NCBI RefSeq assembly: GCF_023898315.1
Contig: NC_064621.1
Span: 135,220,521 to 135,284,520, forward strand
Origin: Schistocerca nitens
Lineage: Eukaryota; Arthropoda; Insecta; Orthoptera; Acrididae
DNA length: 64,000 nucleotides
Direction: 5' to 3'
Shown here in pieces: positions 45,301 to 57,339 of the stretch. The translations under genes and the position numbers were made by a program. How positions within the stretch are numbered: position 1 is the first letter of the stretch; each line of letters opens with the position of its first letter. The notes beneath the pieces were generated by a model, which worked only from the letters and a program-made list of their open reading frames with translations, had not been told where the DNA came from and did no database searches.

Positions 45301-46319
45301 AAACTCGCTTTGCGTTGAGAACAACTGCTGAGACGTCTTATCAGATGAGCCACTGTTCTCAGTACGTGACCGTCTTTGAAATGTCCAATAACTCCAACAG
45401 ATGTGGTAGCTTGGGACTGAATTCGTTAACGAAGAAAAAGGAAAAGCGACAAGAGCTGCTGACGCAATAAATCTCTATTAACTAACGGTTTCAATCATCT
45501 GATCATCTTCGGCTGTAATTAAATTACTAACCACTGCATTCACGGAAATATTACTACCGTGGCGATAATAAAATAAAAAGTTTCCTGTGTCACTGCTGTT
45601 AATAATAAAATATCGTCTATAGTAAGTAATTAAAATGGGTTTAACGTCTTTTGTGAAAAGACAGAATAGATGGAACAAAGGGACCACGAGAAGAAAAACT
45701 TGCAGGTAAAATATAGGAAGATTAAAAGGAAAGAGTGATTCAAACACTTGCAGAATGGATCAGACCCAGTGGACTAGATAAGAGTCAGTCACTGGAAGAG
45801 CCAGAACATTAGAACTCGCTTGTAAACTAACACAGCACAGGTAGAACAGGCGGCTGATAAACTACCAACGGAAAAACAAGGCACTGTAATTCAGTTATAA
45901 GACCAGAAGAACTCTATGTTTCGGAGTGTAGTATTTAAGATAAAAAGTGACAGTATGATGAGTTTGCCCTGATATACCGAAAAGAACACGGATACACAGC
46001 GGGTACGACTTTTGTAATTTGATTGGTACCTAGTTGGAATGGAGGAAAACTGATTCAGCAGAATTTTTAATTCTGTTCCATCATTGAAGTCCAAAGTGGA
46101 TAGAAGAGATAAAACGATATGCACAAGAAACTGGTGTTACACTGGAGACGATGCAAAACAGAGAAGAATTCTGATTCAGAGTCAACTGCGTAAAATCATT
46201 TGGAGAGAAACTAATAAGTGATGTCCATACATAACATTTCGAACTACCACTACTACTACTACTACTACGTGATCAGGCCCAGTGGACCGCACACATCTAC
46301 AAGTTTCCTCCTCCACTGT
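45301..46319. other. Unassigned; short internal repeat and (cta)n run
   Basis: ggatcagacccagtggac (about 45756) recurs as gatcaggcccagtggac (about 46270). A (cta)n run lies at about 46247-46266. 45478-45520 (taacggtttcaatcatctga) has the CGGTTTC flavour of Penelope termini. Confidence 0.4.
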
Positions 46320-46489
46320 ATTGTGGTTAACAACTGCTTCTAAAGTTACTGCTATAAACGATGTAGCAAAGGATGACTTGAATGAAAACCCTCCACTGGA
46401 GTTCTTTTGAAATTCACCGGCAGTCGACATCGATAACTAAATATTTCTGGTATTTAGCCTAACTACCTTTTCTTATTGTTAAAAACATT
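46320..46489 (-). repeat. Dispersed repeat, copy 2 of a pair
   Basis: Direct homologue of 42372-42540 with scattered substitutions. The minus-strand frame MSTAGEFQKNSSGGFSF is conserved at its start. Confidence 0.85.
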
Positions 46490-47569
46490 TCTAAGCAGAA
46501 GAAAAAGAAAGGAAGTGAAAGTATGATGAGGTTCTCGGAAGAGAGGAAAAGAAAGGCCAAGAAGCATTAACATCTAGGCGGTCTGTAGCTGGCCAAATAA
46601 GGAAGGAAAAAAAATGGTGAAAACCTGGAACTTTAGAAATGAGCAGTGGTTGAACAGTCTCACAGATAAACCTTAAAGACGGTTTTATGAAACAAAAGTT
46701 TTGTCCCAGGATTCCTCATACTCGGATTTTGTTACTGAACAGGCTGTAGAAACTGCAAATTGCGAGAACAGCTTCAACTGGGACAGCAGATATACTCTTC
46801 CAAGGAACCCGTTCAGTTGTGAAAGGCCAATCATGTTTACGGCAGTCGACACCCCACATATTGCCTATCATGCAACTACAATATTTACTTCTAATGGCAA
46901 AAGGGGGCAGGACTGGAGGTGTCCAATGGTGAGCACTGCATGAGGCTACGGCGCGTAGTTCAGCTGCTTAGTCTACGAGTAACTCAAAGCGTTGCTACAG
47001 TGCTACTGGTGTTGATACAAAGCAGAGCAATGGCGACGATAGACAAATCCATCATTGCATTACAGCTACAATAACAGCTGCCGAAATTGGCATTTCGTCA
47101 GAAAGAAACACAAGAAACTTCGCAGTATGAGAAAGGAATGAGAAAGGAATGTCAGATGAAATATTAGCGTTTTTCAAGATGAGTCAATGGAATGTGTGAT
47201 GTATACACTTAAGAGTGTGGACACCATACATGAAGATTACAATGACGACGTTACGTTCCTAAAAAGAGAAAGTGATACTGAAACCGGGGTGGAGCCATAT
47301 AATTCATCATAATTGTTGGACAGGGAGCCATAAACGGTGTCTCCAGTGAAATGTAATAAAGGACAATCGTTGTGCAACGAGCGGCTACTAGACTTAATTA
47401 GGTACGCGGAATATCATCCGCACCATAGTAAAAAAAACCATAATGATGTATTTAGAACAAGTCCGCAGCAATATGACTGTGTATTGCGTAAGAAAAACGA
47501 CGAATAATCAAGGGAGGACAAGGCGCTCTTGTTGCAAAACCTGGCGTCTGCTCGTTTCCGTGATGCTCG
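46490..47569. other. Unassigned; may hold the N-terminal part of the pogo-like gene
   Basis: No readable domain. It precedes the triplication and the transposase remnant. Confidence 0.35.
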
Positions 47570-47752
47570 ATGCAATTTACAGGATGTGCTTGACAGTTAC
47601 GTCTTACTTTATGCACATCACATTGCGCGCATGCAATTTACAGGATGTGCTTGACAGTTACGTCTTACTTTATGCACATCACATTGCGCGCATGCAATTT
47701 ACAGGATGTGCTTGACAGTTACGTCTTACTTTATGCACATCACATTGCGCGC
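47570..47752. repeat. Perfect tandem triplication, 61-bp unit
   Basis: Copies at 47570-47630, 47631-47691 and 47692-47752 appear identical (aggatgtgcttgacagttac at 47581, 47642 and 47703). 61 is not a multiple of 3, so no frame is kept across units. Identity implies very recent expansion, or an assembly artefact. Confidence 0.96.
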
Positions 47753-47784
47753 GGCATGGATTACAATGATTTCAAGGGAAATAG

Positions 47785-48592
47785 TAGATAGTTGCATAAC
47801 TTCAAACAGTGCTACAAATCTGAAAGATGTGAGAAAACGAAATTTCAAATAAAGCTTCAACTTTACGATGGACAGCAAACTGCGGAATCGGGCCAAAACT
47901 TTTTAGATGAGATAAACTTATTCCATCGTTCAGTAAAGAATCTGTTCTCATCTCCGACCAATAGGTATTTCAAGAGGAAATGCATACGAAAGGAACCCTA
48001 GAAATTAGAGGTGCCACTTCAATTGTGTCAAAATCAAGTAACATCAATGTCTTAACGCATTCGTATACAATTATGCCGACTTTTAATCTGGATGGTAAGT
48101 TGGCTGGGAAGTTATTTATTGGGCTGCTAGGAACTGAGGATGCTCTGCCGCCTTACAATTCTTACTCATATGCTTGATATTGCGGGAGCAAGCAACCAAG
48201 AGTGGGAAAATGGGCATAAGAGAACTACAAGTATGGTATGAGAACTGCTTTTGGCCAATAGCTGGTCAGAATAACTTGCTTTTGTTTGATTTCTGAACTA
48301 CGTATAAAAATCATACTCCTTTAGAGCAAACTATTACTCCTGAAAATTGTGTGACATTGCAATTAATACCACCTAGAAGCGCTGGACAAATTCACCCTCT
48401 GGATGTTTGTTTTTCCGTCACTATGAAACATTTTATAGCATTATCTGCAGCTACGCCTTAAGGAACAGCCAGTTGCACGATAAGCTTCACGACAGACTGT
48501 TCGCATTCGGTTGCATAGCATCACATTCCATCAGTTTTCATCACCTCATTACAGCAGCACGATTCTACATGCATTCCTTAAATAACAGCTAG
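47785..48592 (+). pseudogene. pogo/Tigger-like DDE transposase remnant
   Basis: The order of conserved blocks follows a known insect DDE transposase of the pogo/CENP-B-like kind. LHNFKQCYKSERCEKTKFQ (DNA-binding end, 47791-47847) comes first. DQ, a stop, then EEMHTKGTLEIRGATS (first catalytic D, about 47958) follows. Next are THSYTIMPTFNLDGKLAGKL (48055-48114), LQVWYENCFWPIAGQNNLLL (about 48220) and FDF (second D). ENCVTLQLIPPRSAGQIHPL then D supplies the third D, about 37 residues on. The tail is LRNSQLHDKLHDRLF. Several stops and shifts; non-functional. The superfamily is sure, the exact family less so. Confidence 0.65.
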
Positions 48593-48593
48593 C

Positions 48594-49525
48594 CAGTGCT
48601 CATCAGGGACAAGGGCGTCGTCAAGAGTGCCCCGGGGAAGTGTGATGGGACCGCTGTTGTTCTCTGTATAGATAAATGATTTGGCGGACAGGGTTAGCAG
48701 GAATCTGCGGTTGTTTGCTGATGATGCCGTGGCGTATGGTAAGTGTCGAAGTTGAGTGACTGTAGGGAGATACAAGACGATTTAGAAAAAAATTTCAAGT
48801 TGGTATAAGGAATGGCAGCTAGCCCTAAATGTGGAAAAATGTAAACTAATGCGGATGAGTAGGAATATCAATCCTGTAATGTTCGGATACGGTATTACTA
48901 GAGTCCTGGTTGATACATTCAAGTCGTTTAAATATCTGGGCGTTACGTTGCAAAGCGATATGAGATGGAGCGAGCATGTGAGAACTGCGGTAGGGGAGGC
49001 GAAAGGTCGACTGCTGTTTATTGGGAAGATTTTAGGAAAGGAGACCGCATACAGGATGCTGGCGCGACCTGTTCTTGAGTACTGCTCGAGTGTTTGGGAT
49101 CCGTACCAAGTCGGATTGAAGGAAGACATAGAAGCAGTTCAGAGGCTGGTTGCTAGATTTCTTACCGGTAGTTTTGAACAACACGTACGAGCAAGCGTTA
49201 CGGAAACGTACGGAAACGCTTCGGTAACTCAAATACAAATTTCTGAAAAGAAGACGACTTTCTTATCGAGAAACACTACTAAGAAAATTTAGAGAACCAG
49301 CATTTGAAACTGCCGCCAACATATTTTGCGCGTGAAGACCACGAAGACAAGACACGAGAAATTAGGGTTCATACGGAGGCATATAGACAATCGGTTTCCC
49401 TGGTTCTCTTTGAGAGTGAAACAGGACAGGGAATCGGTGGCGGTAGTAGTACAGGGTACCCTCCACCACGCACCGTACAGTAGTTTGCGGAGTATCTACG
49501 TAGATGTAGATGTAGAGTTGATATC
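48594..49525 (+). mobile_element. Jockey/CR1-like LINE 3' end, 5'-truncated in RT
   Basis: It begins in RT (SSRVPRGSVMGPLLFSV, stop, INDLADR) with the FADD box NLRLFADDAVAYGK at about 48712. It continues through WYKEWQLALNVEKCKLMRMS, YLGVTLQSDMRWSEHVRTAV and LARPVLEYCSSVWDPY in one long frame (48831-49292), then decays. It ends at tacgtagatgtagatgtag, the family tail. The truncation point lies inside the pogo-like remnant, so the LINE inserted after it. Same family as 19540-21150. Confidence 0.85.
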
Positions 49526-49913
49526 CAGCTGAACGTCCTGCACGGTTTGTACGGCTCCAACTTCTTTTAGCAGTGTGGCGCGCTATTTTTCATTCGGTGT
49601 TCGTGATGCTAGTTGATGGTTTGTTTTGAATATATCTTGAATGTTGAAGATGTACATCTTGCGAAGTGTAACACAGACATCCTATAGAAGGTTGGTCGCT
49701 GCATTTTCTATCGCCCACCTCATGCACATGGTGAGTCACTAGTAGCTAATATTTTTCCTGTCGTAACTGTTAACACAACGCTTTCAAATGAGCTTTACTT
49801 GAGACTGAACTTGCAACTTCACATTCAAGGGGTTACTTGGTAGTCATGAGTGAAAACCAGGTCTCAGTGCTGAGAGTTGTGGCGTTACCAGTATAGACAA
49901 TGAAGCCATCTAT
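49526..49913. other. Unassigned sequence
   Basis: Nothing recognised. Confidence 0.4.
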
Positions 49914-50114
49914 GCCGGCCGTTGTGGCCGAGCGGTTCTAGGCGCTACAGTCTGGAATCGCGCGACTGCTACGGTCGCAGGTTCGAATCCTGCCTCGGGC
50001 ATGGATGTGTGTGATGTCCTTGGGTTAGTTAGGTATAAGTAGTTCTAAGTTCTAGGCGACTGATGACCTCAGAAGTTAAGTCCCATAGTGCTCAGAGCCA
50101 TTTGAACCATTTGA
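49914..50114 (+). mobile_element. SINE-A copy
   Basis: Plus-strand unit from gccggccgttgtggccgagc through the B box ggttcgaatcc to the tail gccatttgaaccattt. No clear TSD. Confidence 0.92.
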
Positions 50115-50740
50115 ATGCAGCGGAGGAGCGGCACAATGACGGTAGGCTGTGGTGTTCCCGCAGCGATGGCAGCCACGTCACTGGAATTTCCCATTTATGC
50201 ATAGCCTCCTACGACAACCCGGGGTCTCCCTATATAGTCTGTGCAATACGTCTTAGATACTTCATACTGCATAACAGGATTTTTCACTGTTGTGAAGCTA
50301 TTTCCACATAAACAAAAGTAGTTGGAGCATCAAAGCTTACAAATCATAATTACATTTTATTCTTTAACAGGCCGCCGCAGACTACGTGTCTTTTATACCA
50401 AAGTACTTAGAAAATATCAGTGAACAACCTCTGAAATTTTCTCTGCGTTCGAGTGTACCCTAATTTCAATTATGATGGAAGTAAACCAGGATGGTTTTTC
50501 TTTTATTTGATGCAATAGTAAGAAAGCTGACATTCATGCTGAAGTGGGTAACTGTATGATACCTGAAGGTGAACTGATTATCTAATTTGGTAGCTTTCTT
50601 TAAACACCGCGAGCTGTAGGACATCACCTGCACAGCGTGAATTTTCCAAAGCGAGAATTTTGGAGAAAATGATACCAATAATCCTTATTTATTTTCACAG
50701 ATGATATGAGAATTTCGTTGATAACTAGTTTAAGCTGTTG
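50115..50740. other. Unassigned sequence
   Basis: Nothing recognised. Confidence 0.4.
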
Positions 50741-50752
50741 GAAGATCTAATA

Positions 50753-50938
50753 TGGCTCTGTGCACTATGGGACTCAACAATTTAGGTCATAAGTCCCCTA
50801 GAACTTAGAACTACTTAAACCTAACTAACCTAAGGACATCACATACACCCATGCCCGAGGCAGGATTCGAACCTGCGACCGTAGCAGTCCCGCGGTTCCG
50901 GACTGCAGCGCCAGAACCGCACGGCCACCGCGGCCGGC
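50753..50938 (-). mobile_element. SINE-A copy, tail shortened
   Basis: Minus-strand unit with full head, lacking the end of the tail. Exact 12-bp TSD gaagatctaata at 50741-50752 and 50939-50950. Confidence 0.93.
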
Positions 50939-51033
50939 GAAGATCTAATAGAACGATAAAAAGTCAAATGTCAGGATTCCATGGGCAGGAGGAATGAGCA
51001 AACTCATTATTTGTTACGGAGCGGCAAAAATTA

Positions 51034-52455
51034 CACTCCTGGAAATGGAAAAAAGAACACATTGACACCGGTGTGTCAGACCCACCATACTTGCTCCGGA
51101 CACTGCGAGACGGCTGTACAAGCAATGATCACACGCACGGCACAGCGGACACACCAGGAACCGCGGTGTTGGCCGTCGAATGGCGCTAGCTGCGCAGCAT
51201 TTGTGCACCGCCGCCGTCAGTGTCAGCCAGTTTGCCGTGGCATACGGAGCTCCATCGCAGTCTTTAACACTGGTAGCATGCCGCGACAGCGTGGACGTGA
51301 ACCGTATGTGCAGTTGACGGACTTTGAGCGAGGGCGTATAGTGGGCATGCGGGAGGCCGGGAGGACGTACCGCCGAATTGCTCAACACGTGGGGCGTGAG
51401 GTCTCCACAGTACATCGATGTTGTCGCCAGTGGTCGGCGGAAAGTGCACGTGCCCGTCGACCTGGGACCGGACCGCAGCGACGCACGGATGCACGCCAAG
51501 ACCGTAGGATCCTACGCAGTGCCGTAGGGGACCGCACCGCCACTTCCCAGCAAATTAGGGACACTGTTGCTCCTGGGGTATCGGCGAGGACCATTCGCAA
51601 CCGTCTCCATGAAGCTGGGCTACGGTCCCGCACACCGTTAGGCCGTCTTCCGCTCACGCCCCAACATCGTGCAGCCCGCCTCCAGTGGTGTCGCGACAGG
51701 CGTGAATGGAGGGACGAATGGAGACGTGTCGTCTTCAGCGATGAGAGTCGCTTCTGCCTTGGTGCCAATGATGGTCGTATGCGTGTTTGGCGCCGTGCAG
51801 GTGAGCGCCACAATCAGGACTGCATACGACCGAGGCACACAGGGCCAACACCCGGCATCATGGTGTGGGGAGCGATCTCCTACACTGGCCGTATACCACT
51901 GGTGATCGTCGAGGGGACACTGAATAGTGCACGGTACATCCAAACCGTCATCGAATCCATCGTTCTACCATTCCTAGACCGGCAAGGGAACTTGCTGTTC
52001 CAACAGGACATTGCACGTCCGCATGTATCCCGTGCCACCCAACGTGCTCTAGAAGGTGTTAGTCAACTACCCTGGCCAGCAAGATCTCCGGATCTGTCCC
52101 CCATTGAGCATGTTTGGGACTGGATGAAGCGTCGTCTCACGCGGTTTGCACGTCCAGCACGAACGCTGGTCCAACTGAGGCGCCAGGTGGAAATGGCATG
52201 GCAAGCCGTTCCACAGGACTACATCCAGCATCTCTACGATCGTCTCCATGGGAGAATAGCAGCCTGCATTGTTGCGAAAGGTGGATATACACTGTACTAG
52301 TGCCGACATGGTGCATGCTCTGTTGCCTGTGTCTATGTGCCTGTGGTTCTGTCAGTGTGATCATGTGATGTATCTGACCCCAGGAATGTGTCAATAAAGT
52401 TTCCCCTTCCTGGGACAATGAATTCACGGTGTTCTTATTTCAATTTCCAGGAGTG
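51034..52455 (+). mobile_element. Tc1-like DNA transposon, intact copy 2
   Basis: 1422 bp, the same length as the copy at 1857-3278 and nearly identical, in the opposite orientation. Left TIR cactcctggaaatggaaaa, with TA at 51032-51033. The right TIR ends ccaggagtg at 52455, followed by AA rather than TA, so one base of that duplication has changed. AATAAA at 52393-52398 may serve as the polyadenylation signal. Confidence 0.95.
51278..52300 (+). CDS. Tc1-like transposase (340 aa, uninterrupted)
   Basis: The start (MPRQRGREPY) and length match the copy at 2012-3034. Domains: paired HTH (about 10-115), basic linker near 60-70, catalytic D155 (VFSDES), D244 (FQQDIARPH) and E277 (SPDLSPIEHVW). 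The conserved Asn after D244 is Ile here, a change at a nearly invariant place that may reduce activity. Other differences: R for W at 29, S for E/G neighbourhood at 55-56, A for D at 133, I-P-L for T-P-P at 206-208, S for P at 227, F for S at 290 and V for A at 332. The D244-E277 gap is again 32 residues, confirmed codon by codon. The frame is open upstream to 50981, through the TIR. Confidence 0.93.
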   Translation: MPRQRGREPYVQLTDFERGRIVGMREAGRTYRRIAQHVGREVSTVHRCCRQWSAESARARRPGTGPQRRTDARQDRRILRSAVGDRTATSQQIRDTVAPGVSARTIRNRLHEAGLRSRTPLGRLPLTPQHRAARLQWCRDRREWRDEWRRVVFSDESRFCLGANDGRMRVWRRAGERHNQDCIRPRHTGPTPGIMVWGAISYTGRIPLVIVEGTLNSARYIQTVIESIVLPFLDRQGNLLFQQDIARPHVSRATQRALEGVSQLPWPARSPDLSPIEHVWDWMKRRLTRFARPARTLVQLRRQVEMAWQAVPQDYIQHLYDRLHGRIAACIVAKGGYTLY

Positions 52456-53234
52456 AATATGTAGAATTTATACGTAAAATTTCCTCTCACGAAAGACCGG
52501 GTGTGAAGTCTCTGCAATCCCATGAAGTTTTCCGAGGTGGATGGAGTTTGCAAACTTATGAAACGTGCTCAAATGCTGTGTATGTGTTACAGGTAAGTTC
52601 GTCTCACCTCTGGCATGGGGGGAATGTACGGGGGGTTCTCGTAATGGTCGTTTACAATATTAGTGCTACCTTTTGATTCTTTGCGAAGCCACAGAACACC
52701 ACAATTAAAAATTTAATTAGTGTGGCGTTTGACATTGCACTCCTTGAAAGCAGAAGTGATACTGAATGTGGGAAAGTAGCTTTAGTCAAATGTTCTGTTC
52801 CTCTTTGCATTGACCACTTCGTAGAAATCAAATACCTGCACTTTGAAGTCTATCAGGTGAGTAGAAAAAGTTCGTTGTCCAGGTAGCGCAAGTATTTGAA
52901 CAAGAGGTAGATGCAGCAGTTAGACACGACATTGAAATATGTGTGTTTTTGGTCCCGTTATATGGATATTATGTTTTTGTTTGAGTCACCAAAGTTCTTT
53001 CCTTAACACTGAACAGGTAATCTTTCAAATGTCTGTAGTGGCAAGAAGTGCAGTTTTAACTGCGGATGGCTCACGCCATTGTTTTTGGGATGAGCGATGT
53101 ACCTTCTAACCATATTTTCGTGCGGTCCTCAGCGTTCGATGTCATGCACATCCCATGTCAGTGAAATTTAAAAAGAATTGCATGACCTGTTCAATGGAAT
53201 GAAAGGTCTAATTAGGACGGAATATCGATTGAGA
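52456..53234. other. Unassigned sequence
   Basis: Nothing recognised. Confidence 0.4.
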
Positions 53235-53860
53235 GTCAATCCTTTCCAGTCTTTCAACTCAGAGTACCAAATGTCTCTACATATTCCAATCTCCGTCGTC
53301 CTCTAAAATTTTTAACTTCTATGCCTCCCTTTAGTTCTAGTATAATTGAAAGTAGTCCCTGACGTGTTAGCACATGACCACAACTGTTCCCCTTTCTTTC
53401 ACATTGTGTTAATCGTATATTTCTTACCTCGCCGATTTTCCTCATTCCTCATCTTATTAGTCCACTAATTTTTCAGCACTATTATATAAGGCCACACCTG
53501 ATACTCTTCCATTCTCATCTTTTATTATTTTCCCATAGTACATTATTCACTACCATGCTCCAGACTACTATACTCCAGATGCATGCTCTTCGAAATTTCT
53601 ATCTCTAATTATGGCCGATGACACTGGTAAACTTGTTTCCGGGAGAAATACTCTCTTTGCCTGTGATAGTGTGACTCTTGCAGTTTCCTTCGTCCACTTT
53701 TGCGTCCAGCGCTGCATAATTCCTCCTTTGTGTCCACTACATGGATTCATTTACAGGTGTTTATTGCTAATTTCATTTTTGTTACTGCCTAACACTTTCG
53801 TCTTTCCTTGATTGGCTCGCAATACATATTCCGTGTTCAGCTGAATGTTCATTCGTTTCC
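53235..53860 (-). mobile_element. RTE-like LINE 3' fragment
   Basis: The minus strand retains QAKRVFLPETSLP and IIRDRNFEEHAS, which correspond to the KRVFLxKKNLLTS...RKKFLRTYVW part of RTE proteins, followed by decayed sequence. At nucleotide level it parallels the fragments at 34955-36065 and 58478-58800 (tattccaatctccgtcgtcc). Non-functional; ends approximate. Confidence 0.7.
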
Positions 53861-55689
53861 ACAGAGCACAACGATAGTAAATCATATTAAAGAATTACTA
53901 ATTAGAGCGAGCCCTCTCGCATATTTCTTTTAAACCTTAAATACAGCCTTATGGAATTGCGAAAAAGCTTTTTTATCGGGTCAATGACACTGTGGTACAG
54001 CCAGCTCTCTCGGTCTAAAGGAGGAGCTGTGACGTCAGAAGCCCCCCAGTACTGAGTCTCTGCATGGCCTGCCTCGCTTTAATCATGCCTAGAGTCATCT
54101 GCCGCGGACGGTGCGTGCTGATGCTATCTCTCGCCATGTCCCGGAGCTCTACAAGCGCTGCAGACCTCCTGTGCAAGCTTTCACTGCACGCATCTCCGAC
54201 AAGATACACGAGCACAAACATGGCTGCAGTAAAGGGAGCCAAGTTGTAAATGTAGCGCCCACTAAACCTGCGAGCAGCCACGATTTCGTGATATCTGTGA
54301 TTTTTCTATCCGTTACAAGTTCGTGCAAACACACTATCACACTGTGGGATACATTTATTGAATAAATAAAGTGAAGTTTTTTCTACATTATGAAACTGAT
54401 ATACTTATAAATGTGTGCGAATAAATTAAATTTAATAAGTTATCTTTTTATTTAAATGACAGAAAGCATGTTTTGCCCATTGTAGTGTAAAATAAACAAT
54501 CCTTTCCGTCAACTTTCTTTATTCATTAAACTTATTTTTTATCCCTTCTGATGCTGTCTGCTGAAGCTGTTTTAGGTTCTTATGTTACATTTTAAGTCTT
54601 CTAGAAGAAACCAACAATGTCAAATGATATCGATGAAACTGAAATCATATAAGGATTTCGTAGAAATAACCGACAAACAAAAAGAACGAAAACACCTAAA
54701 CTAGGCCTTGGGAACTCCGTGCTTGGACTCTGCAGTAAAAGGAGCTGCGAAATTCGTATTTGCGAGAGCAACTTTCGCGAAGAGAGAAGTTTGTGCAGTT
54801 CTAACATTGCGATTGCGCTGCTACTAAAGATCAGGAACTACAATTTTTTTTTTCATTTTCCTGTCACAGCTGGGACATTCATATTCCTTAGTGGTGATAC
54901 TTTACAACGAGTTCTTTCTCGTTGCTTGCGTCTTTGTCATGTGATTGTAAGACAATTTCAGCATAATATATGAAACTTTTGTTCTGTTCTTCAAGTATTC
55001 ATTTAAATACGAACTGTCTGTCCCTCGCGTAACTGAGTTGAATATACTAGGTCAGCTTTGCAAATGTCACATAGCAAACGGGACGTTGTGTGTGGGAGTC
55101 AATTGTGCTAGGCAGATAGTGTGGATGTATACTATACAGAACAGAATAAAATTTTCCGAATTACACTCGAATTGTTTTACATTTACGTGATAACAACTCA
55201 GTCAGTGGCGCGAAAATGAACCGAATCGTTCGAATCTAGTTACTATTAAGGAATATGTATACAGTGGTGAGAGCAAAATGTTTTGTCTTATGTAATGACG
55301 AACCGGAGACTGATCACAAACAAAGTGAGAGTTTACCCCACTATGAGTTCTGTAATACTTGTGTAACTGAAATGTTATATTAACGTACAGAGACTAGCTT
55401 CACAGTCACTGCAATCAAATTACGCTTTAAACGACGTACACTGACACCTAGATTGAAATGATCAACACCCACGAGCGGGAAGAGCACGATTGAAATTGTC
55501 AGCAGTAAACAATGTTTAAACTGATTTCGCAAAATGAAACAGCATTCCCAGCGATGTAACGCATTTCACTCCGGGACCAGTGTGATTACTGCTGTGCGGT
55601 CATGTGATAATGATAACAATATTCCAACAGCAGGAGCGAGGTGAGTTCTGGAGAGAGGGAGATGGAGGCAGGCATGGTGAGAGCCGTCA
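53861..55689. other. Unassigned, with a GC-richer patch at 54000-54260
   Basis: The patch keeps frames open on both strands (plus 54064-54249, minus 54015-54281) with no recognisable domain. The rest is AT-rich. Confidence 0.35.
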
Positions 55690-55850
55690 GGCTTGTAACA
55701 ACCATACTGTGTATTCACCGTGGTAATGCAGATTAACATAAGCGCGCGGTAGGTGAAGTTCATCTCTCGCCTGTGACTTCTGTGTACGCTGCGATAAACT
55801 GTGCCAATATTCCGTCTGGAGCCACATCAGTTGATGCTGTTTGAAAATCT
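55690..55850 (+). repeat. Dispersed repeat, copy 1 (partner 57095-57245)
   Basis: Shares tgtattcaccgtggt, tctcgcctgtgac and tctggagccacatcagttg with the partner, same orientation. Unknown family. Confidence 0.8.
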
Positions 55851-56063
55851 GTCTCGTCAAATAGCGGGCAGCATCGCTCGAACTTGGCCGTTACTGAAGC
55901 CGAAGTTCTGTGTGATTCACCTCACCGATACTTCACAGCCGTTTGCTAAACGTGATAGGCCTTCCAGACCAACAAAGCAAGAGTGAAACAGATTATGCAG
56001 GCCTAAAACAACGAATCTCATCAGCGTTTCCTCCCTCTCTTCAAGGAAAACACTCACCAAAAG

Positions 56064-56262
56064 AAATGGTTCAAATGGCTCTGAGCGCTATGGGACTTAA
56101 CTTCTAAGGTCATCAGTCCCCTAGAACTTAGAACTACTTAAACCTAACTAACCTAAGAACATCACACACATCCATGCCCGAGGCAGGATTCGAACCTGCG
56201 ACCATAGCGGTCGCGCGGTTCCAGACTGTAGCGCCTAGAACCGCTCGGCCACTCCGGCCGGC
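56064..56262 (-). mobile_element. SINE-A copy
   Basis: Complete minus-strand unit. TSD aaaacactcac (56047-56057) and aaaacacccac (56265-56275), one mismatch. Confidence 0.92.
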
Positions 56263-56275
56263 TTAAAACACCCAC

Positions 56276-57094
56276 AAAACTAGCCTTGTTGATTAGTAGG
56301 AAAGACCACCTTTTCGAACAGGACTGTTCATTTAAAGGATGTAGCTCTGAGAGCTTGAACGGAACTGCCACGTGATAATTATTCGCTGCCATCGGTAACA
56401 TGTACTTTCGTTATCTGCCTGACACATCAAGAGCAAAAATTACTGGAATTATCCCAGTTTCTATTAGAACGGTCTGTCTCTGCTCCCTACCCAGGGTTTA
56501 AAACAGACAAACCTGTAAATGAAATCCAAAGTGTTGTGATGTTGTGAAATCCTTATTCAGATCAAAATTTAATTACTCCACAATGCATGGCAAGGTACAA
56601 TCATTACAAATCCGTGTTATGTAGGTCAGTGTTATTGATGCTAAGTAATGCAAAAAACAGCTGCGGCTGACTCGGGAACCGGCGAACTTGCGTTACCTGT
56701 AGCACGGTTGGTTTAGTACAAGAATCAAATGGTTTGTAAGATGCTGTCTTTAGGCTGCTACCATCATTTCCGAAAGTTACAGGCACGTGCATAGCAATAG
56801 TTTGGGTACTAAAATGTACCCTGGCAACATTGTGACGCAATAATAAAAGTCTCCAAGGTACCCCAGTGAAATGACCGTGGACTTACCATTTGTGATGTCC
56901 AGTCGCAGGTGGAATACTCACTGGAGACCAGAGATATATTTCAGATGTGGACAATGAAAGTTTCCTCGCTCCCAGAACATTCCAGTTGTGAATACAGCAA
57001 AACATGCATCTCGGACAGAGGCATTATGGACTGTCATAATCAGTACGACTTTTAAATCGCATTTTTCAAAGCTATATTTCACTACGGTTTCATG
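56276..57094. other. Unassigned sequence
   Basis: Nothing recognised. Confidence 0.4.
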
Positions 57095-57245
57095 TTGCTA
57101 CAACCGTACTATGTATTCACCGTGGTGACGTAGACTAACATACGCATGTGGTAGGTGTTCACCTCTCGCCTGTGACAGCTGCATATGTTGCGATAAGCTG
57201 TGAAAATATTCTGTCTGGAGCCACATCAGTTGCTGCTCGTCGAGT
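57095..57245 (+). repeat. Dispersed repeat, copy 2 (partner 55690-55850)
   Basis: Direct copy. Downstream sequence (57250-57320) also resembles 57975-58045 (gcctttgagaggtacctgac versus gcctttgcgacgtatccgac). Confidence 0.8.
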
Positions 57246-57339
57246 TTACACGCCTTTGAGAGGTACCTGACTCCAATGTCCACTACAGTCAGATCTCTTA
57301 GCAGAGATTACCACGATGTGCTTATTAAGCACACCGGCC

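Noticed and set aside
47570..47752. CRISPR array
   Set aside because: Units are directly adjacent with no spacers, and the genome is eukaryotic.
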